A stretch of DNA of 64,000 bases from Arthonia radiata (lineage: Eukaryota > Ascomycota > Arthoniomycetes > Arthoniales > Arthoniaceae), in contig PSQN01000012.1 in assembly GCA_002989075.1 (NCBI GenBank), forward strand, positions 2,058,480-2,122,479, written 5' to 3'. The translations under genes and the position numbers were made by a program. Under the pieces are notes generated by a model. That model saw nothing but the letters and a program-made list of their open reading frames with translations. It did no database searches and was not told the DNA's origin. Shown here piece after piece: positions 49,153 to 61,112 of this stretch. Numbering within the stretch: the first letter of the stretch is position 1; the number at the start of each line of letters is the position of its first letter.

Positions 49153-52100
49153 GTAAAAAAAGATATAGACTATATATTACTTATATTAGTTTAAATACGT
49201 AGATTAAGTATTTTATTAACTTTATGTTATATTATTATTTTAAGTAGCTATTTATTTTATTAAAAACTAGAGCAAGCCTTAATACTAAAATTATTAAGAA
49301 TCTATACTTAAAATACCTTTAGATCGGCTATACTTATCTGTTTTAAAAATAATATAGAGTTTTTATAGAACTATACTTCTTAGTAATATCTATAAGACGG
49401 TATATTAGTAGCTTAATTAACTTAAATACCTTTAAATTTAGATAAAGCTTTTTTATTTATTTATCTTTTAAAGAAAAGACTATATACTCTTTATTATATT
49501 TAACGCTATTTTATATTTAATTTATCCTTCTACTGTATATTTCTTCTATAGCTTCTAGTAGTAAAATAGCGGCAATCGATATAATATTAGGTTTTATATT
49601 AACTACAGCTTTCTAAGTATATCTATTAATCTAGATATAGAGTAGTATAGTAGCGTCTTTATAATTAGATAGCAAAAAAAGAAAGCTAAAGTTATAATTA
49701 GCGAGAACAAGACTAGACTAGTAAACATACTAGCGCGTATACTAAGAGTTAATTATAGAGACGTAGAAATAAGTAGCTATAAATAGCTATTTATATCTAT
49801 AGAGCGATTATACTAAAGGCCGTAGGTACCGTATAGATAATATAGAGAACAGATATATAATATACTAAGACTACTTAGAATACCCTTAATTTTATAGTTA
49901 GTATATCTAATAATAATCCTAATTACTACCGTTTTTAGATATATTAACCTTAGCAGTTTAATCTAGCTAGTAAAAAAGTTTAAAAGTATAATTCTCTATA
50001 TCTTAAAGAAAAGCTTATATTAATCTAAATAGTAGTAAACTTAGTAGTAATATATACTAAGCGTATTATAATCTTTTAAAAAGACATATAGCTAATTAAA
50101 AGTTTTTAAGAATACTTTTAAAATACAAATTACTATAAGTATTAATTAAAATAATCTTTTCTTAACTTTAAGCTATACTAACTATATAAAGATAACAATA
50201 AAGAACGTAGTAGTATTCTTTTATATATATTAAGTAGCTAGCTAGTTAAACTAAAAAGTTATTGTATTAATAAAGATAGTAATAAAATACTATTTAAAAG
50301 AAAAATAGTAGGTTTTAAACTTAATAAAAAGTTTAGTATACTCTTAATAAATAATAAATTAAGATTTATATAATATAATAATTTAAAAAGTATCTTTTCT
50401 ACTATATATATAAAAGTAATATTCTAAAGACTCTTAATATTAAATATTTAAATTAATAGAATACTTTATTACTTACTTTAGCTTTAAAACTATATTAATT
50501 CTATTTTATTAGCTACTATACTAACTACTTTTATATACTATTACTAGCGCTTAGACTCTATCTATAAAATAGTAAGTTTCATACTATTACTAATCTTTAT
50601 AAGCTATCTAAGTATATAAGACTATAGTTTTAATTATATTTATAGTTTATTACTTTATAAACTATTTATAGTAATATTCTAGACTTAAGTAGTATTTGTA
50701 TTATTATATAAAGATTAGCTAAAGGTACTTTTAAGAAAACTAGTAGATAGCTAGATAGACCTTATCTTTCAAAAGAGTACTTAATAAATAGTTAATATAT
50801 ATTTTAATATATAAACTACTTTAATTATTAATTTCTCTCTATATATTAACTTTCTAATAATAAGCTACTAAAAATTAGCTTAAGTACTTTAAAATAGTTA
50901 TTTTAATTTTAATAAAATTATGTTATATGTAAAAGATATATAAAAAGATAATTATAAATAGTACAGTTAGTATTTAATTTATTTAGTTATAAATAGAATT
51001 AAAAGTAAGAACTATAGCTTATAAAATACTATACTAGAAAGAATACTAATATAAAGCTTATTATTAAAAAGTAAAGTAAGCTTTTAAAGGTAAATTTTCT
51101 TTAAAATATACTTATTAGATACTTTTTTAGCTATTTAATACTTATTTATATTAAGTACTATATAGAACTTATTAAATTTAGTATATTTACTTTTATTTAT
51201 ATTTATATACTAATATTTTTATATTATCTTACTATATCTCTATACTCTAGCTAATTGATATAGTAGAATATATACTTACTTTTTTTTATATAAGAGATAA
51301 TTAAACTAAAAAAGATTATTTTAATTAATAAAAGATTATTTTAATACTTATAGTCTTTATTTAAGTATTAAACTTTCTTTTCTAAAGTCTATTTAAGTTT
51401 ATATAGTTATAATTCTAACTATAAGATTAATAGTAAAAATAGCTAAAAAACTTAAAACTATTCTTATAAAGCTTTACTTACTAAGTACAAGTTAAGTTTA
51501 AACTATTATATAATAAAAAAAGACTTTAAGCTATATATTAGTTCTAGTCTAGTAAAAGCTTAGTTACTTATAATAATAGTACTTTTATTAAAAGATATCT
51601 AAGCTTTATATATCTAGAAATTATTAGAGACTTATTTTCTAAGTAAGCTCTAAATAGATAGATAATTTTATTTTAGCTGATAGCTAAGTAGTATAAACTA
51701 AAGTATAAGTAAAATTCTAAAGTCTACTAATAAGCTATTAAAGAACCTTTTTAAAGTTTAAAGTGATAAAAAAAATATTACTATCTATTACTTTATATTA
51801 GGTTGAAATTAAACATTAAAAGTATAATTAAAGAGAGAGTTATTTAAGCAGTAAACTAGTAGTATAGAAGAAAATATATTATTAAAGTAGCTTTATTAAT
51901 TAAAAAGCTAATAAGTACTAAATAAAGCGCTCTATAAAATAAAGACTAGTATATAAGCCTAAGGGCTTCTTATATATACTACTAGTACTATATATATATC
52001 TTATTATATTAGTAAATATTATTTTATAGCTCTAGTTAGATGTATACTATAAACTAGCCTTAACTAGAAATAAGTAAATTAAAATAATCTTTTTTAAGTT

Positions 52101-53285
52101 AAGCTTATCTTAAATCTAGTACTAATATAAAACAATTAAAACTTAGCTTAAATAATACTTATTCTCTTTAGTATAACTACTCTATACTATATTCTACTTT
52201 CTACTATCTTTATTATAGAGTATATTTAGCTTTTATATATTCTATCTATTATACTATATATTTAAAAAGACTACTATAGTATTACTAATAAAAATACTTA
52301 GAACTATAATTTCTATATATTAATATATAAATTATTACTATTTTTATAGAGATTATAGCTACTTTATAAGAAGTATTATAGTTTAAATAAATAATATATA
52401 TAGACTAAAGAATTTTAAAAAACGCCTTAAAGATATATGTTATTTTATATAGCTATTAAAATAACCTTTCTTAGCCTTAAAATTAGCTATATATACTTAA
52501 TATTAAACAACTATAATTGAATCCTTTATATTATATATATATATACTTAATATATTAAATATAGTAAATTTATTAGATTTCTACTAACTTTACTACTATT
52601 TACTACTTAGCTCTATTAGTTACTACTAAGATAGTATAAGTAGCTCTTTTTAATCTTTTATATCTAATTAGTAGCTTTATATATAATATAAAAGGTAGCT
52701 AAGGTATTTTTTGTCTATAAATTTAAAAGTAAGTCTTTTACTTTCTTACTATAATTAGCTCTGATAGATAGCTAACTACTTAGTATTAAACTTAGCTACT
52801 ATTTATATAAAGAGAGTAACAATCTTTATAAAGGATATATAGTTACTATAAAATATAAAGATACTTAATTAGCTTTTGTATAGATTTAGAAGTTAAGTAT
52901 ATACTAGCTGTAAAATAGAGTTATAAGAACTATAAGAAGTATAATATAAATTAAAATTATATAATTTAATTTTAAGTATAGCTTATTTTTAAGATAAATA
53001 CAAAGGCTAACTAGCTATATTCTATATAATTAGCTTAAAAAGTTTAAAATTTGTCTTTTAAATAAGATATATAAATATTATATAAGAAATAAAAAGGTTT
53101 ATTAAGTTTTAAAGATATTAAATATATCTAAAAATCTTAACTAAAGCGTTAGTTAGTAGAAATATCTAACTTATAGGTTTTTATTTATACTACTAAAATA
53201 AGTTATTCTTAAAAAAACTTATAGTTTTATATAGAAGAGTAGAGTAGTAAGATTAAACCTTTTAAAAGTAAAGCTAGCTAAGTTA
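49153..53285. other. AT-rich RIP-degraded background between B2 and C1
   Basis: About 4.1 kb, among the most AT-rich sequence of the window. No frame, LTR or RNA gene was recognised on either strand. Confidence 0.55.
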
Positions 53286-53290
53286 CTAAT

Positions 53291-54287
53291 TGTTTAAAAG
53301 GTGTTGGAAATTAACCAACTAGCTAGTTAGCTGGAACCCTTAGAGGCCTAAAGTATCGGACAGGTTCTACTAGCTGTCTCGGTCTAAAATAGAATAAGCC
53401 TTTTATCTAAAGAATTGGGCCTAGTAGCCTAGATTTAAGACAAGAAGAAGCATTGTACAACCCGTTTTAGATAGCTGGCCCGTAACCTAAGACAATATAG
53501 AATAGACTTAGAGACTAATAATTTTAAATAGACGGAATTACTGTCTTATACAGTAAGTTACGGGTTATCTAGCTTCTATTAAAAGAACAGATATCTAGTA
53601 AGTTCTATACAGGCCGCTAAATTTAGATATATAAGCTAAAATCTCTTTAGAGAATTTTAGCTAATAAGATAAACAATATAACAATAGCTTCTCCTTGCTA
53701 CTAAGTATTGTACTAGTCTTAAGCTGGTCTCGTCTTTCTACTCTTTATAGTAGTATTCTTCTTCTTCCCTGTACCTTTTTTAATAAAAGGTACAGAGAAG
53801 AAGAAGAATACTACTATAAAGAGTAGAAAAACGAGACTAGCTTAAAACTAGTACAATACTTAGGCTTAGTATAGATACAATACTTAATAATAAAAAGAAG
53901 CTATTATTATATTATCTATCTTATTAGCTAGAATTCTTTAAAAAAATCTTAGCTTATATATTTAAGTTTAGCAGTCTGTATAGAACTTACTAAATATCTA
54001 TTCTTTTTAATAAAAGCTAGATAACCTGTAACTTATCGTATAAAATAATAATTCTGTTTATTTAAAACTATTAGTCTCTAAGTTTATTTTATATTATCTT
54101 AAACTATAAGCTAGCTATTTAGAATGGGTCGTATAATGCTTCTTTTTGTTCTAAACTTAAGCTACTAAGCCCAATTCTTTAGATAAAAGACTTATTCTAT
54201 TTTAAACTAAGATAGCCGATAGAACCTACTTAATACTCTAGACCTCTAAAAGTTTCGATTAACTAGCTAGTTAGTTAATTTTTAACA
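53291..54287 (-). repeat. 3' LTR of C1, interrupted at 53302-53785
   Basis: Reads TGTTTAAAAGG (53291-53301), then after the nested LTR AAAGGTACAG... to ...TTTTTAACA (54287). The rebuilt length is about 508 bp, close to the 506-bp solo LTR at 2984. Confidence 0.92.
53302..53785 (+). repeat. Solo Copia LTR inside the 3' LTR of C1
   Basis: 484 bp, TGTTGGAAATT...TTTTTTAATA, with a perfect duplication AAAGG (53297-53301, 53786-53790). It is 22 bp shorter than the other copies because it has a single AAGTATTGTACT unit. It lies opposite to its host LTR, so the two form a palindrome of ~480-bp arms with almost no spacer centred at 53785/53786. Confidence 0.94.
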
Positions 54288-54299
54288 CATCTTCTTAAT

Positions 54300-56190
54300 T
54301 AACTAGTTATTTTAGCTAGATTATAAGCTAATTTAAGTTCTAAACGTTAGTATTTTAGCTAAGTTAATCGGTTTTATTAAACTATCTGCTAATTGTTTCT
54401 TTATAGAAACGTATTTAAGCTCTATTTAGCCTGTCTAAACGTTTATTCTAATATAATAATACTTTATATCAATATACTTAGATTTAGCTTAAAAGATAGA
54501 GTTTTTTATAAGTTCTTTTACTAAATTGTTGTCGATAAGTAACAGTTTTACTAGCAAACTCAGGGTCTCTAGTCTAAATTAACCGGCTTATTTAAACAAA
54601 TTTATACTTGTTTAGTACGTTAGAGCCCGCCAAGTTTTTTTATCTGCAGACTTTTTAAAAGTACCCGCTAAAACGATAGTAATCGAATTTTCTTTAAAAA
54701 TCTTAGACAGTTTAGTAGCAATTAATTAAATAAATAACTATTCCTTTATAACTTCTTTAAGAGCTATATAATCGGTCTTATAAGAGCTTAAGGCAACTAT
54801 TTTTTATAGCTTTAAATTTTAGCTAAGAGCTTCGTTTCTGAGTAGAAAGATATAGCCGGTAGTTAATCTCCTAGTACCAAGGTTTTCCCTCTAATCTGCG
54901 TTATAATAGCCGGTTATACCGTTTATTAAGGAAAATTTATAGTAAAGGCTAAGATTAGAAGTTTTATTTAAGTAAGTTTAAAGGCTACTTAGAACTCTTT
55001 AGTACTTCTCGCTAAAATTCGATATATATTAGACTAGTAGGCTAGTTATAAAGGCAATATTAAGTCTTATCTTTATTATTAGATACAAAATTAATCTAAT
55101 TTGTTGCTAATAATTAGAAATATTGGTACTACTAGCTTAGTTAAAATTTAATATTAATTTTAAGTCGACGGGTTGCAGTATTTTTCTAAGCATTCGGCCG
55201 TTTTTCTTTAAATATTTAGTTAAAATTTTAATTAAATAAGTCAACTAGTCTAAATAAATTGTTTTTGCCGGGCGATTTTAAGTAATTTTAATTTCTAGAA
55301 ACTTACTAACGTCTTCTAAGTTCTTAACTATAAGAGTTTTATTTAGTTTTTAGTAAATTTTAGAGATTGTTTCAGTAAAATTAGATACAGCTAATATATT
55401 GTTTACGTAAACAATTAAAATTACCTAGTTTTTAGTTCTTTAAATATAAATCGATTAATCGGATACTAGAGGTTTAAAATCTATTCTCCTTAGTATTTCT
55501 TAAAGATAAGCTTTCTACTATCAGCCGGTCTATTTTAAACGTTAAAGAGCCTTCTTTATTTAATAAACTTTATTAGTTTCGTTAGATAAGTTAGTTAGTT
55601 GCTTAATATAGATAATCTTATCTAATCTTTTATTAAAGTAAGCTAATTTTATATTTTATTGCTTTATTTCTTAGTCTTTCTCTACTGCTAAAGCTAGTAT
55701 AAGCCGGTAGATAATTAGATTTACTATATTTATAAAGGTTTTTATAAAATTAAGACTAAGTCTTTACTAGCAGTTTTTAGCTATCTAGCGGGCTTCAAAA
55801 ATCGACTCGCTCTTTAAGAGGTATTTAATCTTCGGTACTTAGCGCCCTTTTAGCGCTTTTTTACTTAGCAGCAGCTTAGTTAATATTTAAGTTTTTTAGT
55901 TAGCTAGCTCTTTAAGCTTTAACTATATTATATTTAGCTAAAAAGGCTAATTCTTAGATACTCTTATTTCTTTTAAATTAGTAAACTCTTTAGTAACTAT
56001 AATTAAAGTCTATTAGATATATTGTTTTGAATTATTATAGAACTTGTTAAACTAATTTTTATCGACGTTCTTATATATAAAATCTATTTTCTGAGCGTAA
56101 TTAATATCTATTCGGCTAAAGTTTTTAGTACTTCTATAATTTAACTCGGTAAGAAGGTTAAATTTGTTTAAAGCTCTAATTCAATATAGT
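54300..56190 (-). pseudogene. pol: C1 Copia reverse transcriptase and RNase H
   Basis: Minus strand. RT is about 54980-56180. Its catalytic box, expected YVDD, reads Y-V-N-N (55398-55409) in the context LIVYVNNILAVS. RNase H is about 54300-54720 and shows the Copia-typical 'KYIDIKYYYIR...' and 'KKQLADSLIKP' segments near its C-terminus (about 54360-54500). Both catalytic Asp codons became Asn. Further stops are at Gln/Trp codons. The family is certain by order and motifs; the gene is dead. Confidence 0.88.
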
Positions 56191-56199
56191 TTTTATTTA

Positions 56200-57350
56200 A
56201 GTTTGTCCGCTAATTATTAAGATATAAAGAAGATATACTATTTTTTATATAAAGAACTCTCTTCTTTATTAAGAGGTATCTTTTTATTATCTTAAGATCT
56301 AGTAGTTAAATTTAGCTTATTTTTAAACTTAACTTTTAGTTATTCTTTAAACTCTTTAAAAATACTCTTAGTTAATTAATTAACTATAGATTTCTATAGA
56401 TTCTAAACAAACTTTTCTTTTTAAATGTAAACGTCTCTCTTTTACTAAATCTTTTAGTTATTAGAGTCTAAAAGCTTATATTAGTTTAATTTGTAGCCTA
56501 TTAAAATATAAATAGTTATTTTAGCGTTTAATTTCTTTAATTTAGGTTCTTTAAGGTAAGTAACTAAGTCTTAAATTTTAATAGTACTAATATTTAGTTT
56601 TTTACTGTATTTTACTTTATATAGAGTAATAAACCCCGGTAATTTAGTATAAGAGGTTCTATTATAAATATAGATAGCTACTTTTAATACTTTACTCTAA
56701 TATATCTAAAGTAGCTTAGTAATATAAAGTATTGCTTAAACTTTACTAACAATTATTCGGTTAAAGCGTTCGGCTTGTTTATTTTACTGAAAGATATATA
56801 GTATATAAATAATATTAAAATAGCTTCTTTTTATTTTAAAAGCTATTCTATTTAGCCTTTTTAATATTCTTTTATATTATTTAAGTATAATCTTTTAAAA
56901 GAACGCGTAAAATATATTTCTTTTTAAGTAATATAAGTAAATAGTACGTTAAAAATTAAATCTTTAAACTATAGTACTTTAGTAATTATATACTAAGTTT
57001 TATTATCTATAAAGCTAGTAAATAATTAATCTTTAAAAGAGGTTTACGGTATAATTAGCTTATAAATATTTAAATAAACTTTTTTTAAATAATTAGCTAA
57101 TTTATTTAAAGTTTTTTAGCTAACTTTAGCTATTAGTTTTACTTTAAAGTAAATTTAATAATTATCTCTTAATTTATTTAAATAATTTATTTTTAGAGTA
57201 ACTTTTTTAAGCAATTTTAAGGTATTTTTGTCTATATATTCTATTTATTAATATTAAAAGTTAGTTTTTAAAGAAATAGTATAAGAAAATTAAATTATAT
57301 TAATAATTTAAGCTTTTATTACTATTAAACTATTAATATACTACCTTTTA
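56200..57350 (-). pseudogene. pol: C1 Copia integrase
   Basis: Minus strand, upstream of RT in element order, as in Ty1/Copia. Recognisable is the end of the catalytic core with the Glu-containing 'QAERFNR' motif (Glu codon at 56769-56771), then '...AIYIYNRTSYTKLPG' (about 56630-56680), and the C-terminal 'ITIYILIGYKLN' segment (about 56480-56530). Stops fall at RIP-prone codons. The core N-terminus and zinc region are too degraded to delimit. Confidence 0.8.
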
Positions 57351-57499
57351 GTAGTTAATTATCTAATTTAATTAACTTTTAACTTATTTTAGCTAAAAGT
57401 TACCTTATTTCTTCTCTTTTTAAGCTTATTAAAGCTTAAAAAGTTAATTTTAAATTTCTTAATAAATAAAACTTTGTTTAAAACAATTATTTTATTCTT

Positions 57500-58475
57500 A
57501 AAGAATAGTTTTACTTTACCTATTTATAAAGCTTAAATTAACTTTTTCTCTTTTTAATAAATAATTTAGTTAGTTAGCTAAACATCTGTTAAAAGATTAA
57601 TATTTAAGTAAATATAGCTTATTAAGCTTATATTAAAAATTTAAGAATTAATAGAGTAATTAACTCTATTTAGTAATACTACAAAGCATTGTTCTTCTTA
57701 TAGATTAAAACTATATACAGAAATATTAAAAAATTGGTATTTTTAAAGCTTTTGTTAGAATTTAGCTAAAAATTTAAGTATTTTTTCTAATAAGTTACTA
57801 ATTTATACCCCTTTTTATTATAAAAAGAGCATTTTTCTTAGTTTTTACTTAGAGATTTTAATTCTTTTTTAATTCTTTATATTAATTTATTATCTATTAC
57901 AGTAAAAATCCTTTTTACTAGGGTACTACTATAAATTCAGCGAAACTTGTTTATAAGTTAACTAAATAAGTTTTATAAACTTATATTGCTAGTTGTTTAC
58001 TCATAAGTTTAGCTAAAAATAGCTGTTATATACTTATATTTAGAAGTTAGATTATAAAGAATATAAATAGCTATTATCTTATTAAATAGTACTAGTCCTC
58101 GGGTTACTAAATTATCTGTTAACTGTCTAATTTTAGTAAAATAAAGCTTAAAGTTTTTTATCTTACTAAGTATAGTGCTAAAGAGCTTCTTATAAATTAA
58201 AAACTTAAAACTAAAATCTTTTAATTTATATAATCTTTTTAAATTATTTTAAAGCTGTATAGAGTTATAAATCCCCTTTATTTAAATAAAAGGACCGTTT
58301 TTTAGAGTTAGTTAAATAAGAGCTACTACCCTTATTAACTGTTTTTAGCGGCTAGCTTCGATAATATCTTTAGCTAAATAGCCAGAAAAGAGAATTATAA
58401 CATTACTATAGCTCTTTTTAGTTAAAAAAGCCTCTATTCGAATCAATTAAATATTTTAATTAGTTAAGCTCTTAA
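57500..58475 (-). pseudogene. gag: C1 Copia gag (partial)
   Basis: Minus strand. A zinc-knuckle relic lies at 57790-57831: CX2CX4HX4C now reads C-x2-Y-x4-Y-x4-Y, so two Cys (TGY to TAY) and the His (CAY to TAY) were all hit by transitions. The part beyond 58475 is cut off by A4. The rest of the region is very degraded. Confidence 0.65.
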
Positions 58476-58925
58476 TGTTACGATCTTACTATATTAGGCT
58501 AGTACAAGGCTAAACGCAGCTAGCCTCATTAAAGCATTATATAGTATACCCGATAACTTCAATATAGCGACGTTAGCAACGTCGCTATATCGCAATAGAA
58601 TCCCAACTATACGACAAAGTAAGTATTAGGACTGTTAGACACAGAGAAACATATCTATGTACCTTAGACTATATAGCTAGACTAATAACCGACCTTAAAA
58701 TAAACTTTAGTCTATTAACTTAATATTTAAATATAAGTTTCTTAACTATATTTAGATAACATACTTTATCTTCTATTTACTTTAGACAAGCCTCTCTTAC
58801 CTTTAGTAATCTATTTCGCCTCTCCTGCCTTTTAGTCTCTAGCATACAAGATACCTACTATTAAGGTTAATAAGTATATAAGGTAAGTAAGCCTTAGTTC
58901 GGTTCTCTTAGCGACCGGCGTTATA
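58476..58925 (+). repeat. 5' LTR of A4 (U3 type A')
   Basis: 450 bp, TGTTACGATCTTAC...GGCGTTATA. The first ~163 bp differ from the type A U3; the last ~287 bp match all A LTRs. Confidence 0.94.
58562..58590 (+). promoter_or_regulatory. Perfect U3 palindrome in the A4 LTR
   Basis: ATATAGCGACGTT, 3-nt loop, AACGTCGCTATAT: 13-bp arms with no mismatch. The same palindrome, with 10-12 bp arms around GACGTC-type half-sites, is kept in the other A' LTRs (12978-13428, 34330-34779, 48516-48965) and is absent from type A. A role as a transcription-factor site, such as a bZIP/CRE-like ACGTC element, is inferred. Confidence 0.55.
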
Positions 58926-58967
58926 CTTTAATAGACTTGCTACAAAAGTAGAGAAAGTAGATTAGTT

Positions 58968-61112
58968 ATATTTACTACTTTAGTACCCAATAGCCGCAAC
59001 GCTATAGATAAGTTAGTTAATAGAATAGCTAGTACAAGTAAGATATTAGACGTTAATACTAAGATAGAAAAAAGCTTCTTAAATAAACGTTCTAAAGTTA
59101 CTTTATTCTTAATACGCCTAGCCGTATACTTTAAAACTTATAAAGACTAGTTTCTAAATAATATTACTATAGTTTTATTTGCTACCTCTTATATAGATAG
59201 AGATGCCTACAAGTAGGTTAAGTACTATCTCAACGATTTCTTATTTACTCCGATAAAGAGTAGGCGCAAGAATACCGATAAGTTCTTCGCTAGCTTTATC
59301 TTCTTTTAAAAGAAGCTTCGTAGTATCTTTAGATAGACTGATACTAAACGCGTCGCTATTAGGAAGCTTAGAAATCTTAAGCAAATAGGACCAGTAAACA
59401 GGTACGCCGCCGAATTTATATAGTATGCTAATTAAACAGGATAGAACAAAAAACCTCTAATCGAGACCTTTTATGAAGAACTTAAGGATTATATTAAGAA
59501 AATAATCTATATTCGTAGAGAGAAGTTTAATAATCTCGATAACTTTATACAACGAGTAAAGGAGATCGACGATAGCAACTTTAAAAGATAAATAGAAAAG
59601 AAGGGTAACCCTACTAATAGGTTCTATAAAACAAAGAATTGAGTAAACTTACAACAAGACCGAGGCGATCTAATAGAGTTAGATTTTACTAAGCCTCAAG
59701 AGAAACTAAACAACTAGAAACGAGAATACAGAATAAAGAATAAGCTATGCTTATATTGCAAAAAACTAGGGCATTAAGTTAAGGAATGCCGTTTTAAGAA
59801 ACAACAGTTTAATAGTACCGAACAAAGCAGACAAAATAACCGACCTAAGAAACCCCGCTTCCTGCGATAACAATTCAATATAACTATTTAGACCTAGAAA
59901 CACTACAGTCGCAATAAGGCAATAGAATTACTAGCAGCCTTCTCCGACCGCTAACATATAAACTTAACCGAGGACTATCCCCTTCAAGCGTTTAAACTCC
60001 TACCCAAGATTAACTAAAACTAGTATAAGTATGTTATCGAACTTACTAAGAAACAGAAGGACACCTACTAGAGCGCCTTCTGTAACTAGAACAATACTTA
60101 CTAGGCTACTTTCAAGGAAAAGCACAATAAGCTAAACTTATTTAATTTATATAAAAACTAGGATACAGACAGTAAGTTATAAGAAGAAATAAAAGAACGA
60201 TAAATAAAATAGAAACAATAAGACCTATAGAACTAGAACAACATTAACTACACTATTCCGAGGTATTAGGTACAGAGTACCGTTATACTATACAAAATAC
60301 TATTCTAGACTACGTACTATAATAACAATTGTACAATTTACGAATCTAATAAACAAGAGTTAGAATAGTAGCTAAAGAAACTAATATCTCTAAAACAAGG
60401 TTCGATACAAGAACTAGGCCTTACTCGAGGACGACCTAGGTTACCTTATCTAGAAACCTAAGGGGAATTTAAGAAAGAATAGACTATAGAAGCTAAGCAA
60501 GATAGCAGCTACGATACGTTATAAGTAAGACAACGACTTAAAGACAAAAATATAGATTCTAATGGTACAGAATCCTCGCTTAAGGACAATACTAACTAGG
60601 AAGAGCAAACCTTAATTCGTTAGGAAGGAATAATATAGAGACTTTGTTAGTTAGTCTTCTACAATAGAAAGTTAAGCGCTAATAGAGATATTAACAACCT
60701 TCTGGAATACATTTACTTATACTTACAACGACTAGTAGACTACCTTATTAGAGGTCTAAAATTATATAGTTAGTACTAATATCTTTAATTAACAATATAT
60801 AACTTATAGACATAACAAGTTCTAACTAGTAATAGTTATATAATTAAAGTAGAGATCGTAAACAATAAACTAGACGTTATAATAAAAGTAGTACTAGAAT
60901 ACCTTATATAGGTATTTTTATAGTAAATTAACCGATAATAGGTTCTAGTACCTAAAATACTTTAGAACGTACACAATTAACAGAAAAAAGACTAGGTCGA
61001 CTGCTTTAAGAGCAGTAGTACCGGCCCGTCTAACGGTTAGACTCTTTAGAAGTCTAGCTCTATACGAGCTCGGCTGTTTACAAAACATACCTATATACTC
61101 GGACAACAATAA
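58968..61112 (+). pseudogene. gag: A4 gag
   Basis: 2,145-nt frame like A2 and A3, with ATG changed to ATA (58968-58970) and the common terminal TAA at 61110-61112. It retains the 192-bp segment that A1 lacks (about 59900-60090). The zinc knuckle is near 59748-59789. Many Trp codons that survive in A3 are TAG/TAA here. Confidence 0.9.

Larger units (their letters stand above)
53291..58475 (-). mobile_element. Ty1/Copia element C1, truncated by A4 and the window edge
   Basis: A minus-strand Copia element. The 3' LTR is 53291-53301 plus 53791-54287, split by a solo LTR. A purine tract follows at 54288-54298 (AAGAAGATG on the minus strand). Then come, in minus-strand reverse order, RNase H, RT, integrase and gag up to 58475, where A4 is inserted (CTTAA at 58471-58475 is the expected left duplication). 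The rest, including the 5' LTR, must lie beyond A4 and outside the window. The domain order with integrase before RT identifies Ty1/Copia. CTAAT at 53286-53290 should be its outer duplication; the partner is not visible. Confidence 0.9.

Noticed and set aside
53302-54287. Foldback-type DNA transposon with long terminal inverted repeats
   Set aside because: The arms are LTRs of a Copia element, and the AAAGG duplication shows an LTR nested in an opposite LTR.
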